Assembly: GCA_003385605.1 (NCBI GenBank)
Contig: QQUU01000032.1
Span: 1-59,126 of the forward strand
Source of the DNA: Bacteroidota bacterium
GTDB lineage: Bacteria; Bacteroidota; Bacteroidia; Flavobacteriales; Schleiferiaceae
Length of the DNA: 59,126 nucleotides
Direction: 5' to 3'
Part shown: piece by piece, positions 33,418 through 43,167 of the stretch
Layout of the letters: each line of letters begins with the position of its first letter
How positions within the stretch are numbered: the stretch's first letter is position 1
Notes under the pieces: model-generated
The model's input: the letters and a program-made list of their open reading frames with translations, nothing else
Told to the model about the DNA's origin: nothing
Database searches by the model: none
Made by a program: the position numbers and the translations under genes

Positions 33418-34689
33418 TTAAAGATCGAAGCCGATATCAGTACGGTAATTCATGCCGTCGAAACTCACCTCTTTAAGTGCAGCATAACTCTTTGCTAAAG
33501 CCTCATCCTTATCGGCACCAAAGCTGGTAAAGGCCATCACACGGCCGCCTGAAGTGGTAATTTGCTCACCAGGCTTCGTACCCGCATGGTACACAGTGGT
33601 GCCCTCGAAATCGCGGAGACCCTCAATAACTTTCCCTTTTTCATACGAACCCGGGTAACCACCACTTACCGCCATTACGGTTGCCGCAGTACGTGGCGTC
33701 ACCTCCACATCAATCTGGTCCAAAGTACCATTGTGCATAGCCACAAATAGATCTACGATATCCGTTTCCAAACGCGGGATGACCACCTCGGTTTCTGGAT
33801 CGCCCATACGGACATTGTACTCGATAACTTTTGGTCCTTTAGTAGTGTTGATGAGGCCGAAGAAGACAAAGCCTTGGTACGGTAAGTTGTCCTTTACCAA
33901 ACCTTGGATAGTAGGCTCAATAATCTCACGAACAGTGCGCTCGCGCAACGCCTCGTCAAAGAACGGCACTGGGCTAACAGCACCCATACCTCCGGTATTT
34001 AGACCCGTATCGCCTTCTCCTATTCTCTTATAATCTTTCGCCTCTGGCAACAAGGCATAGCCGCCTTTGCCGTCCGTCAATGCGAAGATGCTGAATTCGA
34101 TTCCTGCAAGGAACTCCTCGATAACTACGCGTGAAGAAGCATCACCAAATTTGGCATCCACCAACATGTTTTTGAGCTCTTCCTTTGCCTCGTCGAGGTC
34201 TTCAATAATCAAAACGCCCTTACCTGCTGCAAGACCGTCTGCCTTTAGGACATAAGGCGCGTCTAGCGTCTCCAAGAAGGCCTGACCTTCCTCTAAGGTG
34301 TCCTTAGTGAACGTTTGGTAAGCCGCCGTTGGGATATTGTGACGCATCATAAATTCTTTGGCAAAGTCTTTCGACCCTTCTAATTCTGCCGCCGCTTGAC
34401 GTGGACCTACCACAACGAGATCAGCCAAGGCTGGATCCGCTTTTAGACCGTCGTGAACACCAGCCACTAGCGGAGCTTCAGGCCCTACGACTACGATATC
34501 AATAGAATTGGCCTTCACAAAAGCGCCTACTTCAGCAGCATCTTCGATGTTCAAGCTAACATTCTCGCCCAATGCGCCTGTGCCTCCATTACCTGGGGCA
34601 ATGAATAATTTGTCGCATTTCGCGCTTTGAGAAATCTTGTGTGATAAAGCATGTTCGCGGCCGCCTGAGCCCAATACCAATACATTCAT
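33418..34689 (-). CDS. purD: Phosphoribosylamine--glycine ligase
   Basis: PurD makes glycinamide ribonucleotide with ATP, step two of purine synthesis. The 423 residues begin M-N-V-L-V-L-G-S-G-G-R-E-H-A-L, followed by the A-P-G-N-G-G-T, V-G-P-E-A-P-L and ATP-grasp motifs (A-D-G-L-A-A-G-K-G-V, G-G-M-G-A-V-S-P, E-Y-N-V-R-M-G-D-P-E). I chose the ATG at 34689; a start at 34710 would add seven residues over the promoter. It is downstream of the polyprenyl synthetase but has its own -7 box. Confidence 0.96.
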   Translation of the reverse strand: MNVLVLGSGGREHALSHKISQSAKCDKLFIAPGNGGTGALGENVSLNIEDAAEVGAFVKANSIDIVVVGPEAPLVAGVHDGLKADPALADLVVVGPRQAAAELEGSKDFAKEFMMRHNIPTAAYQTFTKDTLEEGQAFLETLDAPYVLKADGLAAGKGVLIIEDLDEAKEELKNMLVDAKFGDASSRVVIEEFLAGIEFSIFALTDGKGGYALLPEAKDYKRIGEGDTGLNTGGMGAVSPVPFFDEALRERTVREIIEPTIQGLVKDNLPYQGFVFFGLINTTKGPKVIEYNVRMGDPETEVVIPRLETDIVDLFVAMHNGTLDQIDVEVTPRTAATVMAVSGGYPGSYEKGKVIEGLRDFEGTTVYHAGTKPGEQITTSGGRVMAFTSFGADKDEALAKSYAALKEVSFDGMNYRTDIGFDL

Positions 34690-34707
34690 GATAACGTGAT
34701 TAAGCCG

Positions 34708-34733
34708 CAAAAATAACCCGAAATAGTGGGTTA
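34708..34733 (-). promoter_or_regulatory. -7 box and overlapping inverted repeat for purD
   Basis: On the minus strand TATTTTTG (34708-34715) is an exact TANNTTTG match 18 bases before the purD ATG. TAACCC (34714-34719) and GGGTTA (34728-34733) form a 6-bp inverted repeat overlapping its upstream edge, a possible operator. Confidence 0.5.
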
Positions 34734-34750
34734 ATAAAGGTCCAATTCAA

Positions 34751-35713
34751 TTAAGACTCGCGTGCGTACAGCCAAGCTGCAAACTCGCGCAATGGTGCCA
34801 ATCGTTCCGCATCCACACTCACCTTATCTAATGCTTCAAGACTAAGGGTATAGTAGTGGTCAATCTGCTCTTTGGCGTAGGTATCCACTGCCAATATTTT
34901 ATACAACTCTTGGAAGCTGTGCACTTTGTCTTCATTTGGCTCCATACTGCTGTACGAAGAAAAGTCTATGCCTTGTAGAGCAGCACGACGCTGCGCTTCA
35001 ATCCACAACAATGTTTTCTTATTGCTCAGGATATCACCACCTACTTGCTTTCCGAACTTCTCCGGATCACCGTACACGTCCAAATAATCGTCTTTGATCT
35101 GGAACGAGGTGCCGAGCAATAGTGCAAACTGATACAACGCATCTGCATCCTCTTTGGACCCACCACCGACGAGGGCACCAACTTTCATTGCGCAACCGAG
35201 CAAGACCGAAGTCTTGAACTGAATCATTTTAATGTAAGTATCAGCTTCTACCTCGTCCATGGTTTCAAAGTCCATGTCCATTTGCTGACCCTCACAAACT
35301 TCAAGGGCAGTCTGAGAGAAAGTACCAAGTACCTCAGGAAGAATGGTAGGATCACACTGCGCAATGTATTGGTAGGCTTTTACGAGCATACCGTCACCAC
35401 TTAAGATGCCTACATTCTCGTCCCACTTAATATGTACCGTGGTCTTGCCGCGGCGCAATGGCGCAGCATCCATGATGTCGTCGTGGATCAACGAGAAATT
35501 GTGAAACAACTCAATGGCCATTGCTTGTGGCATCGCCTTAGCTGGATCGCCATAAATCTGAGCACCCATGAGCGATAGAATCGGTCGTAAGCGCTTGCCG
35601 CCCAACTGCATGATATAATGCATCGGATCATAAAGCTTGGCAGGAGCTTCCCCCAAGTTCAAGGTGTCGATCTCTTTCTGGAAAAGTGATTGTAAGGCGG
35701 CGAGGTTTTTCAT
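34751..35713 (-). CDS. Polyprenyl diphosphate synthase
   Basis: The 320-residue trans-prenyltransferase has G-G-K-R-L-R-P near residue 33, the first Asp-rich motif H-D-D-I-M-D (about 76-81) with R-R-G-K-T-T-V-H, and the second Q-I-K-D-D-Y-L-D-V-Y-G-D. It elongates isopentenyl diphosphate chains for menaquinone side chains or shorter isoprenoids; chain length cannot be read reliably. It begins 1 base after the rfbA stop, within the secA-to-purD series. Confidence 0.92.
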   Translation of the reverse strand: MKNLAALQSLFQKEIDTLNLGEAPAKLYDPMHYIMQLGGKRLRPILSLMGAQIYGDPAKAMPQAMAIELFHNFSLIHDDIMDAAPLRRGKTTVHIKWDENVGILSGDGMLVKAYQYIAQCDPTILPEVLGTFSQTALEVCEGQQMDMDFETMDEVEADTYIKMIQFKTSVLLGCAMKVGALVGGGSKEDADALYQFALLLGTSFQIKDDYLDVYGDPEKFGKQVGGDILSNKKTLLWIEAQRRAALQGIDFSSYSSMEPNEDKVHSFQELYKILAVDTYAKEQIDHYYTLSLEALDKVSVDAERLAPLREFAAWLYARES

Positions 35714-35714
35714 G

Positions 35715-36575
35715 TTATTTGAGCAATTTCAATAGGTACTTACCGTACCCGCTCTTAACGAGTGGCTCAGCAATTTGTTTAAGCTGATCCGCATCAATGA
35801 AGCCTTGCTCGTAGGCAATCTCTTCGATACAACCCACTTTCAGGCCCTGGCGCTCCTCGATGACCTCAACGAACTGACCGGCCTGCTGAAGGCTGGCAAA
35901 AGTACCGGTATCTAACCACGCCGTTCCGCGGTCCAACACCCCTACTTCTAGTTCGCCCCATTCTAAATATTGCTTGTTGACATCTGTGATCTCCAGCTCA
36001 CCGCGCGGCGAAGGCTTGAGGTTTTTCGCAATCTCTACCACTCTATTGTCGTAGAAATACAATCCTGGGACTGCGTAATCGCTCTTCGGCGCTGCAGGCT
36101 TCTCCTCTATAGAAAGTGCCTTCATATTGCCGTCAAATTCAACCACACCGTAACGCTCTGGATCGCTCACGCGGTAGGCAAATACAACACCGCCGCTTGG
36201 ATCTTTACTCTCTTGAAGCACCTTTGCCATCGATGAACCGTAGAAGATATTGTCTCCTAAAATCAGGGCAACGCTATCATCACCAATGAACTCCTCACCC
36301 AAGATGAAAGCTTGTGCTAACCCTTCAGGGTTTTCTTGGATGGTATAGGTAAACTCACAACCTAATCTAGATCCATCGCCCAATAATTTTTGGAACAAGG
36401 GCGCATCGTGTGGCGTGGTAATGATCAAGATCTCACGAATACCTGCCTGCATCAATGTGCTCAGCGGGTAGTAAATCATGGGCTTGTCGTACACCGGCAT
36501 CAACTGCTTGCTTACCGCAAGCGTCAAGGGGTGTAATCTAGTGCCGGAGCCTCCAGCGAGGATAATGCCTTTCAT
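35715..36575 (-). CDS. rfbA: Glucose-1-phosphate thymidylyltransferase
   Basis: RfbA/RmlA makes dTDP-glucose from dTTP and glucose 1-phosphate, the entry to dTDP-rhamnose and related sugars for LPS O-antigen. The 286 residues start [17 protein letters not shown] and continue with [24 protein letters not shown] and T-A-W-L-D-T-G-T. No rfbB, C or D gene is in the window. It follows the MMPL exporter gene by 2 bases. Confidence 0.95.
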   Translation of the reverse strand: MKGIILAGGSGTRLHPLTLAVSKQLMPVYDKPMIYYPLSTLMQAGIREILIITTPHDAPLFQKLLGDGSRLGCEFTYTIQENPEGLAQAFILGEEFIGDDSVALILGDNIFYGSSMAKVLQESKDPSGGVVFAYRVSDPERYGVVEFDGNMKALSIEEKPAAPKSDYAVPGLYFYDNRVVEIAKNLKPSPRGELEITDVNKQYLEWGELEVGVLDRGTAWLDTGTFASLQQAGQFVEVIEERQGLKVGCIEEIAYEQGFIDADQLKQIAEPLVKSGYGKYLLKLLK

Positions 36576-36577
36576 GG

Positions 36578-38950
36578 TTATTCTTTTTCTGTGTCGGTTT
36601 CTTCGTCTACTTCTGAATCGTAAATATCGAGGATATTATCGCTAAGGTCATTTTTTCCTAACCATTTGTCCATGGTAAGTAGGAAAGAAGGCAAGAGAAT
36701 GAGGTTGCTCATCATAGCGACGAGCAGGGTAATCGAGGTTAAGAGGCCTAGTGCTTGTGTTCCACCAAAACCTGAGGTCATGAATACTGAGAAGCCACAG
36801 AACAATACAATGGACGTGTAGAACATACTCAGACCGGTCTCCACAATTGAGCTCTTCACAGCCCATTTAATGTTCCAATTATTGGCTTTTAATTCCTGTT
36901 TGTATTTGGCCAGAAAGTGCAAACTATCATCCACTGAAATACCGAAAGCAATGCTGAATACTAAAATGGTAGAAGGCTTCAGTGGAATGCCGAAGTGCCC
37001 CATAATTCCAGCAGTGAATAACATTGGAATGAGGTTCGGGATCAAGCTGACAAGCACCATTCTCCAACTCATAAACAGCAAGGCCATAATAATTGAAATC
37101 GCCACTACTGCGAGACTCAGAGAGAGAATAAGGTTATTAATGAGGTAGGTCGTAGAACGAATGAACTTGATGGACGCTCCAGTAACCACTACATCATAGC
37201 GTGCACCCGGGAACACACGCTCTACCATATCATTGATCTTCGCGGTCAGTGCACGCATCTCCGGCGTACCTAGATCGGCCATCTGCACCGTAATTCTAGC
37301 CTTTTGCCCGTTTGGCGTTACCATGGAACTTGCCAAGCCCGTTTCGTCCTTAGCATCACGCGGCATGTAGGTCAGTAGCCACTGCTGCTCACTACGTGTA
37401 GGCAACTCGTAAAGGTCCGGGTTTCCAAACATTACCCCTTGTTTCGCAAACTTCACAGCATCCACCAAAGAGACGGCTCTACTTAGTTCAGGCAGGGTAG
37501 CCAATGAATCTTGAAGTTGTTCGATGCGTCTAAGCGTACTGAGTTTTTCAACGCCGCCCTCACGCTTGGTATCAATAATAATGTCGACGGGAATAACGCC
37601 ACCGAACTTACTTTCAAAGTACTTGACGTCCTTATACATTTCCTTGCCCTTGTTGAAATCGGCAGTAATATTACCGGCCGTTTCAATCTTAGTCATCCCG
37701 TAAATACTCAAACCAACAATAGCAATGGTAATGCTGTAAACGATGTTGCGTCTATGTTCAACGGTATCGTCTAGGAAATCCAAGAAGCCGACCAACCAAC
37801 TGACGTCAAAGTGACTGAGGTGGCGCTCTTTTGGTGGGCTGACATAGGAGTAGATAATCGGAATGAGCAAAAGTGAAATCAAGAATACCACCATGATGCT
37901 CAAGGAGCTCACTAAGCCAAATTCAACGAGGTTCTGGCTGTCTGTTAAGATAAATGCGGCAAAACCAAGGGCTGTAGTCGTATTGGTGATCAATGCGATG
38001 TAACCGACTTTTTTAATCACTCGCTGAATGGCCAGGATCTTATTGCCGTGCTTCTTGTACTCTTGATGGTATTTGTTGATCAGATAAATACAATTCGGTA
38101 CACCGATCACAATGATCAGTGGTGGAATCAGAGAGCTCAGCATGGTTATGCCGTACCCTAGCATGCCCATGATGCCAAGTGAGTACACAACGCCCAAGAG
38201 CACAACCAACGAAGAGATGGCCGTTGCACGCAAGCTCTTTAAGAACAAGAAGAAAATGATGACCGTCACTAGAAGCGTCAGCGCGATAGTTCTGTAAATC
38301 TCCCGCTCCAAATTCTTCGCGTTGGCAATGCGCAACCATGGAAGGCCACTCATGTGTAAGTTTCTGCCTGTGGATGCTTCCCATGCGAGCAAATGCTTCT
38401 TCGCATTTTCTACGATTGGTACCACCTCTTTGTTGTAAAGGCGCTCTTCGTCCAAGCGAAGAATCATCATATAGGTATCCCCTTGGTACAACCCCCCTTT
38501 GTAGAACGGCCATGATTTGACCTTCGCCTCAAGGGCCAATTCTTCTTCCCCGTTTTCTGGCAACTTATCAAAGAGCACGAAGGGCGTAAGCTTTTCGGTG
38601 GCACTATCCACCTCTAAACCGTAGGCCTCTGTGAGGCTTTGTACGTCGGTAATACCGTCCACAGATTGAAGGCTATCTACCAATGCTAACCACTCCACAA
38701 GGTGCTCTTTGGTGAAGAAGTCGGGATCTTCCATGGCAATAACCACGGTATTAGAAGCTTGCCCAAATTCCTCAACAAGCATGTTGTATTCAATGCTCAC
38801 TGAATCCGTCTCCGGCATCAGCTTGGCAAACTCGTAACTGGTTTCTACCGTCCTGCCCATGTACCCCATAAAAAGGGCAGATAGACCAATCAAAACAAGC
38901 CAAGCGAGCCTGTTTCTTAGGATAATTTTAGTGACGGTATTCCAGAACAT
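36578..38950 (-). CDS. RND/MMPL-family exporter
   Basis: The 790-residue inner-membrane protein has the MMPL two-fold layout: TM1 near residue 15, a periplasmic domain (about 40-215), six helices (about 215-400), a second TM and periplasmic domain (about 410-610), and six more helices ending near 770. The motif [10 protein letters not shown] in the second half is the likely proton-relay region. It has an acidic C-terminal tail. Relatives export lipids or hopanoids. It lies 6 bases after secA and 2 before rfbA. Confidence 0.88.
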   Translation of the reverse strand: MFWNTVTKIILRNRLAWLVLIGLSALFMGYMGRTVETSYEFAKLMPETDSVSIEYNMLVEEFGQASNTVVIAMEDPDFFTKEHLVEWLALVDSLQSVDGITDVQSLTEAYGLEVDSATEKLTPFVLFDKLPENGEEELALEAKVKSWPFYKGGLYQGDTYMMILRLDEERLYNKEVVPIVENAKKHLLAWEASTGRNLHMSGLPWLRIANAKNLEREIYRTIALTLLVTVIIFFLFLKSLRATAISSLVVLLGVVYSLGIMGMLGYGITMLSSLIPPLIIVIGVPNCIYLINKYHQEYKKHGNKILAIQRVIKKVGYIALITNTTTALGFAAFILTDSQNLVEFGLVSSLSIMVVFLISLLLIPIIYSYVSPPKERHLSHFDVSWLVGFLDFLDDTVEHRRNIVYSITIAIVGLSIYGMTKIETAGNITADFNKGKEMYKDVKYFESKFGGVIPVDIIIDTKREGGVEKLSTLRRIEQLQDSLATLPELSRAVSLVDAVKFAKQGVMFGNPDLYELPTRSEQQWLLTYMPRDAKDETGLASSMVTPNGQKARITVQMADLGTPEMRALTAKINDMVERVFPGARYDVVVTGASIKFIRSTTYLINNLILSLSLAVVAISIIMALLFMSWRMVLVSLIPNLIPMLFTAGIMGHFGIPLKPSTILVFSIAFGISVDDSLHFLAKYKQELKANNWNIKWAVKSSIVETGLSMFYTSIVLFCGFSVFMTSGFGGTQALGLLTSITLLVAMMSNLILLPSFLLTMDKWLGKNDLSDNILDIYDSEVDEETDTEKE

Positions 38951-38956
38951 AAATGG

Positions 38957-41900
38957 CTAGTCTTCGATTACCCAACCTTTGGCTAAAAGTGGCTCGGCTT
39001 TCTTGTATTTCACATTTTTCACCTCACCTGTTGCCGAATTACGAATGCTAACGGCATCGTTACGACCGTAAGACTTTCCAGATTTTACCACCGGTGTTGC
39101 CTTTCTAGGAGGACCTGCTGGCGCTGGTTGACCTGGAGTTTGGCGCTGCTGAGGGGCACCTCCTTCTGTTCTCCCCTCCTGCAATCTTTGCTTCGGCGCG
39201 TTGGCCGGTGCACGTCTTACCTGAGAAGGATTGTTTTCAGGAAGGTTTCCGCGGAACAAGAAACTCACGATCTCTTGGTTGATTCTACTCACCAATCCTT
39301 TGAACAATTCAAACGATTCAAATTTGTAAATCAACAATGGATCTTTTTGTTCGTACACCGCCCCTTGAACACTGGTTCTTAGGTCATCCATAGAACGCAG
39401 GTGGTTCTTCCATTCGTCATCAATAATGGCGATGGAAATTCCTTTCTCGATGTCTGAAATCAAACTTTGACCTTGGCTCTCGATCACATCGTGAAGTACA
39501 CTGGTTACCTGCATGGCCTTACGACCGTCGGTAATAGGTACCAAGATTTTATCAAAGCTGTTCTTAGGATCGTCATACACCTGTTGGAATACTGGCATTG
39601 CGGCTGCAGCGATACGACCGCCTTTCTCGTTGTAGAATTTCGTCGCTTGGTCAAACAGATTGTTACACACTGCTTCAAAATCTCCACCTGTGAACTCGTC
39701 GGCTATCATATCCGGCTCGAACGCGAAGGTGCGTAAGAAGTCCAGTTTAAAGTTTTCGAAGTCCTTCGACGGCTGGTGCATCTCTACAAGATCCGCGAGG
39801 GTGTCGTAAATCATGTTCGCGATGTCCACCTTGATACGCTGTCCCTTCAGCGCATTACCACGACGCTTGTAAATCACCGTACGCTGACTGTTCATTACAT
39901 CGTCGTACTCGAGCAATCGCTTACGCGTTCCGAAGTTGTTCTCTTCTACTTTTTTCTGTGCGCGCTCAATACTCTTGGTTACCATGCTGTGCTGGATCAC
40001 CTCGCCTTCCTCTAGACCGAGACGGTCCATCAACCCTGCAATACGCTCAGAGTTAAAGAGACGCATGAGTTTGTCTTCAAGCGATACAAAGAATTGAGAA
40101 GAACCCACATCACCTTGACGACCTGCACGACCACGCAACTGGCGGTCAACGCGACGGCTGTCGTGACGCTCGGTACCGATGATGGCTAGACCGCCTGCGG
40201 CCTTCGCTTCATCGCTCAACTTAATATCCGTACCACGACCCGCCATGTTCGTAGCGATGGTCACCATGCCCGGCTTACCTGCTTCGGCAACAACCTCGGC
40301 TTCCTTCTGGTGCATCTTCGCATTGAGGACTTGGTGTGGAATCTTTCTAATCTTCAGTGCACGGCTCAACAATTCTGAGATTTCCACCGAAGTGGTACCT
40401 ACAAGAATAGGTCGGCCAGCATCACGAAGTTTGGTAATCTCCTCGATCACCGCATTGTACTTCTCACGATTTGTCTTGTACACAAAGTCTTCGCGGTCGT
40501 CACGAGCAATAGGACGGTTGGTTGGGATTACCACCACTTCTAATTCATAAATCTCCCAGAATTCTCCGGCTTCCGTTTCAGCCGTACCCGTCATACCACC
40601 CAATTTGTGGTACATGCGGAAGTAGTTCTGTAGGGTAATGGTCGCATAGGTCTGCGTGGCAGCCTCGATCTTTACGTTCTCTTTCGCCTCGATGGCTTGG
40701 TGCAAACCGTCCGAATAGCGACGGCCTTCCATGATACGACCCGTCTGCTCGTCGACAATCTTCACCTTGTTGTCCATGATCACGTACTCCGTGTCTTTCT
40801 CAAACAATGCATAGGCCTTGAGCAACTGATTCACCGTGTGGATGCGTTCGCTTTTCACACCGTAGTCACGCATGATTTCGTCCTTCTTTGCCGCTCTTTC
40901 CTCGGCAGAACCTTCAAGGTCTTCCAACGCGCTTAGCTCAGCGGTGATATCCGGCATCACAAAGAAGTCCTTTGCGGTGCTCTTTGAAATCAAATCGATT
41001 CCCTTGCCGGTAAGATCTACTTGATTGCTTTTCTCTTCAATGGTGAAGAACAAATCTTCATCGATGAGCTTCATGCGCTTGCCTTGCTCTTGGAGGTACG
41101 CACCCTCGGTCTTTTGAAGCAAGGTCTTCATTCCGTCTTGCGAAAGGAATTTGATCAGCGGCTTGGATTTTGGCAACCCGCGGTAAGCGCGTAGAAGCTT
41201 CACTCCACCTTCGTCTGTATTTCCTTCAGCGATAAGACTCTTCGCATCGGTCAATTCCTTTTGTACAAAGTTCTTCTGTGCCGTCATCAACGACTCTACA
41301 AATCCTTTGAGCTCATCGAACTGGTGCTGGTCACCCTTTGGCGTAGGACCAGAAATAATCAATGGCGTACGTGCATCGTCAATCAATACGCTATCCACCT
41401 CATCCACGATGGCAAAGTGGTGGCCACGGGTCTGAACGCGATCTTCATCGCGGCGCGCCATGTTGTCGCGCAAGTAATCAAAACCAAACTCGTTATTGGT
41501 TCCGTATGTGATGTCACTGTAGTAGGCAGCGCGACGGTCTTCCGAATTTGGTTGGTGCTTATCGATACAATCAATGGTCAAACCGTGGAAGTTGAAGATG
41601 GGTGCCATCCACTCACTATCACGCTTTGCGAGGTAGTCGTTCACCGTTACAACGTGCACCCCACGTCCGGCTAGTGCATTCAAATACACCGGCAAGGTTG
41701 CCACAAGGGTCTTACCCTCACCCGTCTGCATCTCGGCAATTTTACCTTCATGGAGCACAGTACCACCTATGAGCTGTACATCGTAGTGCACCATGTTCCA
41801 GGTGATGTCTCCACCAGCGGCCTTCCAAGAATTCGCGTAGACCACTTCATCGCCCTCGATGGTAATGTGATGAAATTTCTGAGCCAATTCACGGTCCAAT

Positions 41901-42292
41901 TCCGTCGCAGTAGCACGAACTTCACCCGCCGTAAATCTTTTCGCGGTTTCACGCACAACTGCAAAAGCTTCAGGGTGCACTTCGAGAAGTACGCGCTCAA
42001 TCTCTTGCAAGACGTCTTTGTCGATTGCTTCAATCTGTTCGTACAAAGGCTCGCGCGCATCGTAGTTTTCCGTTGCGGCGATTTGCTCGTACAGGGCAGT
42101 CTTTTCCGCTTCTAATTCTGCAGTAGCCGTTTCGATGGCCTTTTTAAAGCCGGCTGTTTTTTCGCGAAGGCCGTCGTTGGAAAGTGCCGCAACCGCATCG
42201 GTGTGCGAATTAATGGCATCAACAAACGGTTGAAGTAATTTGAGGTCACGATCACTTTTTGATCCGACCAGTTTGGATATGAATTTCAGCAT
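38957..42292 (-). CDS. secA: Preprotein translocase ATPase SecA
   Basis: SecA drives Sec-dependent export. The 1111-residue protein has the Walker A region [11 protein letters not shown], the Walker B-type [10 protein letters not shown], the PPXD, the [23 protein letters not shown] motif and the helical scaffold. It is longer than E. coli SecA (901) through insertions typical of Bacteroidota. The C-terminus lacks the Cys-rich zinc tail and ends in a basic domain. It leads the minus-strand series. An exact -7 box lies at 42322-42329. Confidence 0.97.
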   Translation of the reverse strand: MLKFISKLVGSKSDRDLKLLQPFVDAINSHTDAVAALSNDGLREKTAGFKKAIETATAELEAEKTALYEQIAATENYDAREPLYEQIEAIDKDVLQEIERVLLEVHPEAFAVVRETAKRFTAGEVRATATELDRELAQKFHHITIEGDEVVYANSWKAAGGDITWNMVHYDVQLIGGTVLHEGKIAEMQTGEGKTLVATLPVYLNALAGRGVHVVTVNDYLAKRDSEWMAPIFNFHGLTIDCIDKHQPNSEDRRAAYYSDITYGTNNEFGFDYLRDNMARRDEDRVQTRGHHFAIVDEVDSVLIDDARTPLIISGPTPKGDQHQFDELKGFVESLMTAQKNFVQKELTDAKSLIAEGNTDEGGVKLLRAYRGLPKSKPLIKFLSQDGMKTLLQKTEGAYLQEQGKRMKLIDEDLFFTIEEKSNQVDLTGKGIDLISKSTAKDFFVMPDITAELSALEDLEGSAEERAAKKDEIMRDYGVKSERIHTVNQLLKAYALFEKDTEYVIMDNKVKIVDEQTGRIMEGRRYSDGLHQAIEAKENVKIEAATQTYATITLQNYFRMYHKLGGMTGTAETEAGEFWEIYELEVVVIPTNRPIARDDREDFVYKTNREKYNAVIEEITKLRDAGRPILVGTTSVEISELLSRALKIRKIPHQVLNAKMHQKEAEVVAEAGKPGMVTIATNMAGRGTDIKLSDEAKAAGGLAIIGTERHDSRRVDRQLRGRAGRQGDVGSSQFFVSLEDKLMRLFNSERIAGLMDRLGLEEGEVIQHSMVTKSIERAQKKVEENNFGTRKRLLEYDDVMNSQRTVIYKRRGNALKGQRIKVDIANMIYDTLADLVEMHQPSKDFENFKLDFLRTFAFEPDMIADEFTGGDFEAVCNNLFDQATKFYNEKGGRIAAAAMPVFQQVYDDPKNSFDKILVPITDGRKAMQVTSVLHDVIESQGQSLISDIEKGISIAIIDDEWKNHLRSMDDLRTSVQGAVYEQKDPLLIYKFESFELFKGLVSRINQEIVSFLFRGNLPENNPSQVRRAPANAPKQRLQEGRTEGGAPQQRQTPGQPAPAGPPRKATPVVKSGKSYGRNDAVSIRNSATGEVKNVKYKKAEPLLAKGWVIED

Positions 42293-42321
42293 GAGGCTGG
42301 GTGTATCTTATAAATAGTCCA

Positions 42322-42329
42322 CAAAAATA
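42322..42329 (-). promoter_or_regulatory. -7 promoter box for secA
   Basis: On the minus strand TATTTTTG, exact TANNTTTG, ends 29 bases before the secA ATG. Confidence 0.55.
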
Positions 42330-42672
42330 ATAGGTGTGCGGGGTTGCACAAGGTCTTTAATAGCTAAAAAAACGCCAAATAGCGCGACTTCAGTAAAAAT
42401 TGGACACAATGGCAGTGCAGCAGCGGAAGTTAAGCCAAAAATGGTAGTCGAAAGGGAAAGTTCTAAAAAGAAAAAAGGGGAATTTGGAAGTACTCTCCGG
42501 CATTTGAAATCGGCTCAAAATACCCTGAAAATCCTGCCAAATAGCCCCTAGAACCTATCACAGAAGCATGAAAAGAAAGAACCACCAATCTTTACATACA
42601 GGTGCAAATATATATAGTTTCCGAGTAAGTGTCCAAATAACACTAAGTTTATTTTCTAACCTTCAGCATTTT

Positions 42673-42706
42673 ATGCGGTCCTTCCGGGACGCATTCTTTA
42701 TTTTTG
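42673..42706 (+). promoter_or_regulatory. Promoter with inverted repeat for the RidA gene
   Basis: TATTTTTG (42699-42706) is an exact -7 box 20 bases before the ATG. Just upstream, ATGCG (42673-42677) and CGCAT (42690-42694) form an imperfect inverted repeat with three further inner pairs, located where a repressor could block the promoter. Confidence 0.45.
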
Positions 42707-42726
42707 CACCCTTAAACAGACCTATT

Positions 42727-43158
42727 ATGTCCGATTCTAATAAAATTTCGACCTCGACCGCACCAAAACCTGTCGGCTTGTATCCACATGCTCGTAAGGT
42801 GGGTGATTTACTGTTTCTATCAGGCGTAGGTCCTCGTACCGCGGGCAGCGATGCGAACGACAGCGGGGTTCCTGGATTGGAATTGGACCATAATGGAAAC
42901 TTTAAAGCGTTTGACTTTGAAGCGCAAGTACACAGCGTTTTTGCCAATGTAAAAGCCATCTTAGAAGCTAGCGGGTCTTCCTGGGACAAGCTCGTGGACG
43001 TGACGGTATTCTTGGTAGATATGAAGCGTGATTTCCACACATTCAACCGCATTTACGCCGAGTACTTCAAAGACAACCAACCTTGTAGAACTACGGTTGA
43101 GATCAACAGTCTACCGACCCCGATCGCAATCGAACTTAAATGTGTAGCCACAGTATAA
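42727..43158 (+). CDS. RidA-family deaminase (2-aminomuconate-deaminase-like)
   Basis: The 143-residue protein belongs to the RidA/YjgF family: P-V-G-L-Y-P-H-A-R-K-V-G-D-L-L-F-L-S-G, V-D-V-T-V-F-L-V-D-M, P-C-R-T-T-V-E-I and I-E-L-K-C-V-A. The Y-P-H-A-R start and the length resemble 2-aminomuconate deaminase of the kynurenine/2-aminophenol pathways more than general RidA. No other gene of that pathway is in the window, so this is tentative. I chose the ATG at 42727, where homology begins. ileS follows after 9 bases. Confidence 0.85.
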   Translation: MSDSNKISTSTAPKPVGLYPHARKVGDLLFLSGVGPRTAGSDANDSGVPGLELDHNGNFKAFDFEAQVHSVFANVKAILEASGSSWDKLVDVTVFLVDMKRDFHTFNRIYAEYFKDNQPCRTTVEINSLPTPIAIELKCVATV

Positions 43159-43167
43159 AAAGGCCTC

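Larger units (their letters stand above)
42293..42726. other. Divergent intergenic region between secA and the RidA gene
   Basis: About 430 bases without a convincing gene. It holds the secA promoter at its left edge and the RidA promoter at its right edge. An open frame of 71 codons from a GTG at 42336 has unremarkable, lysine-rich content and is probably noise. No terminator or known RNA was recognised. Confidence 0.65.

Noticed and set aside
34690-34750. T-box, PurR or purine riboswitch before purD
   Set aside because: The leader is only about 60 bases; a 6-bp inverted repeat is present but no riboswitch core was recognised.
38040-38513. 157-codon alternative frame inside the MMPL exporter gene
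   Set aside because: Same strand but wrong frame; the exporter frame carries conserved transmembrane and motif content throughout.
42336-42551. GTG-started 71-codon frame between secA and the RidA gene
   Set aside because: Lysine-rich, low-information content, no promoter or family resemblance; begins inside the secA promoter region.
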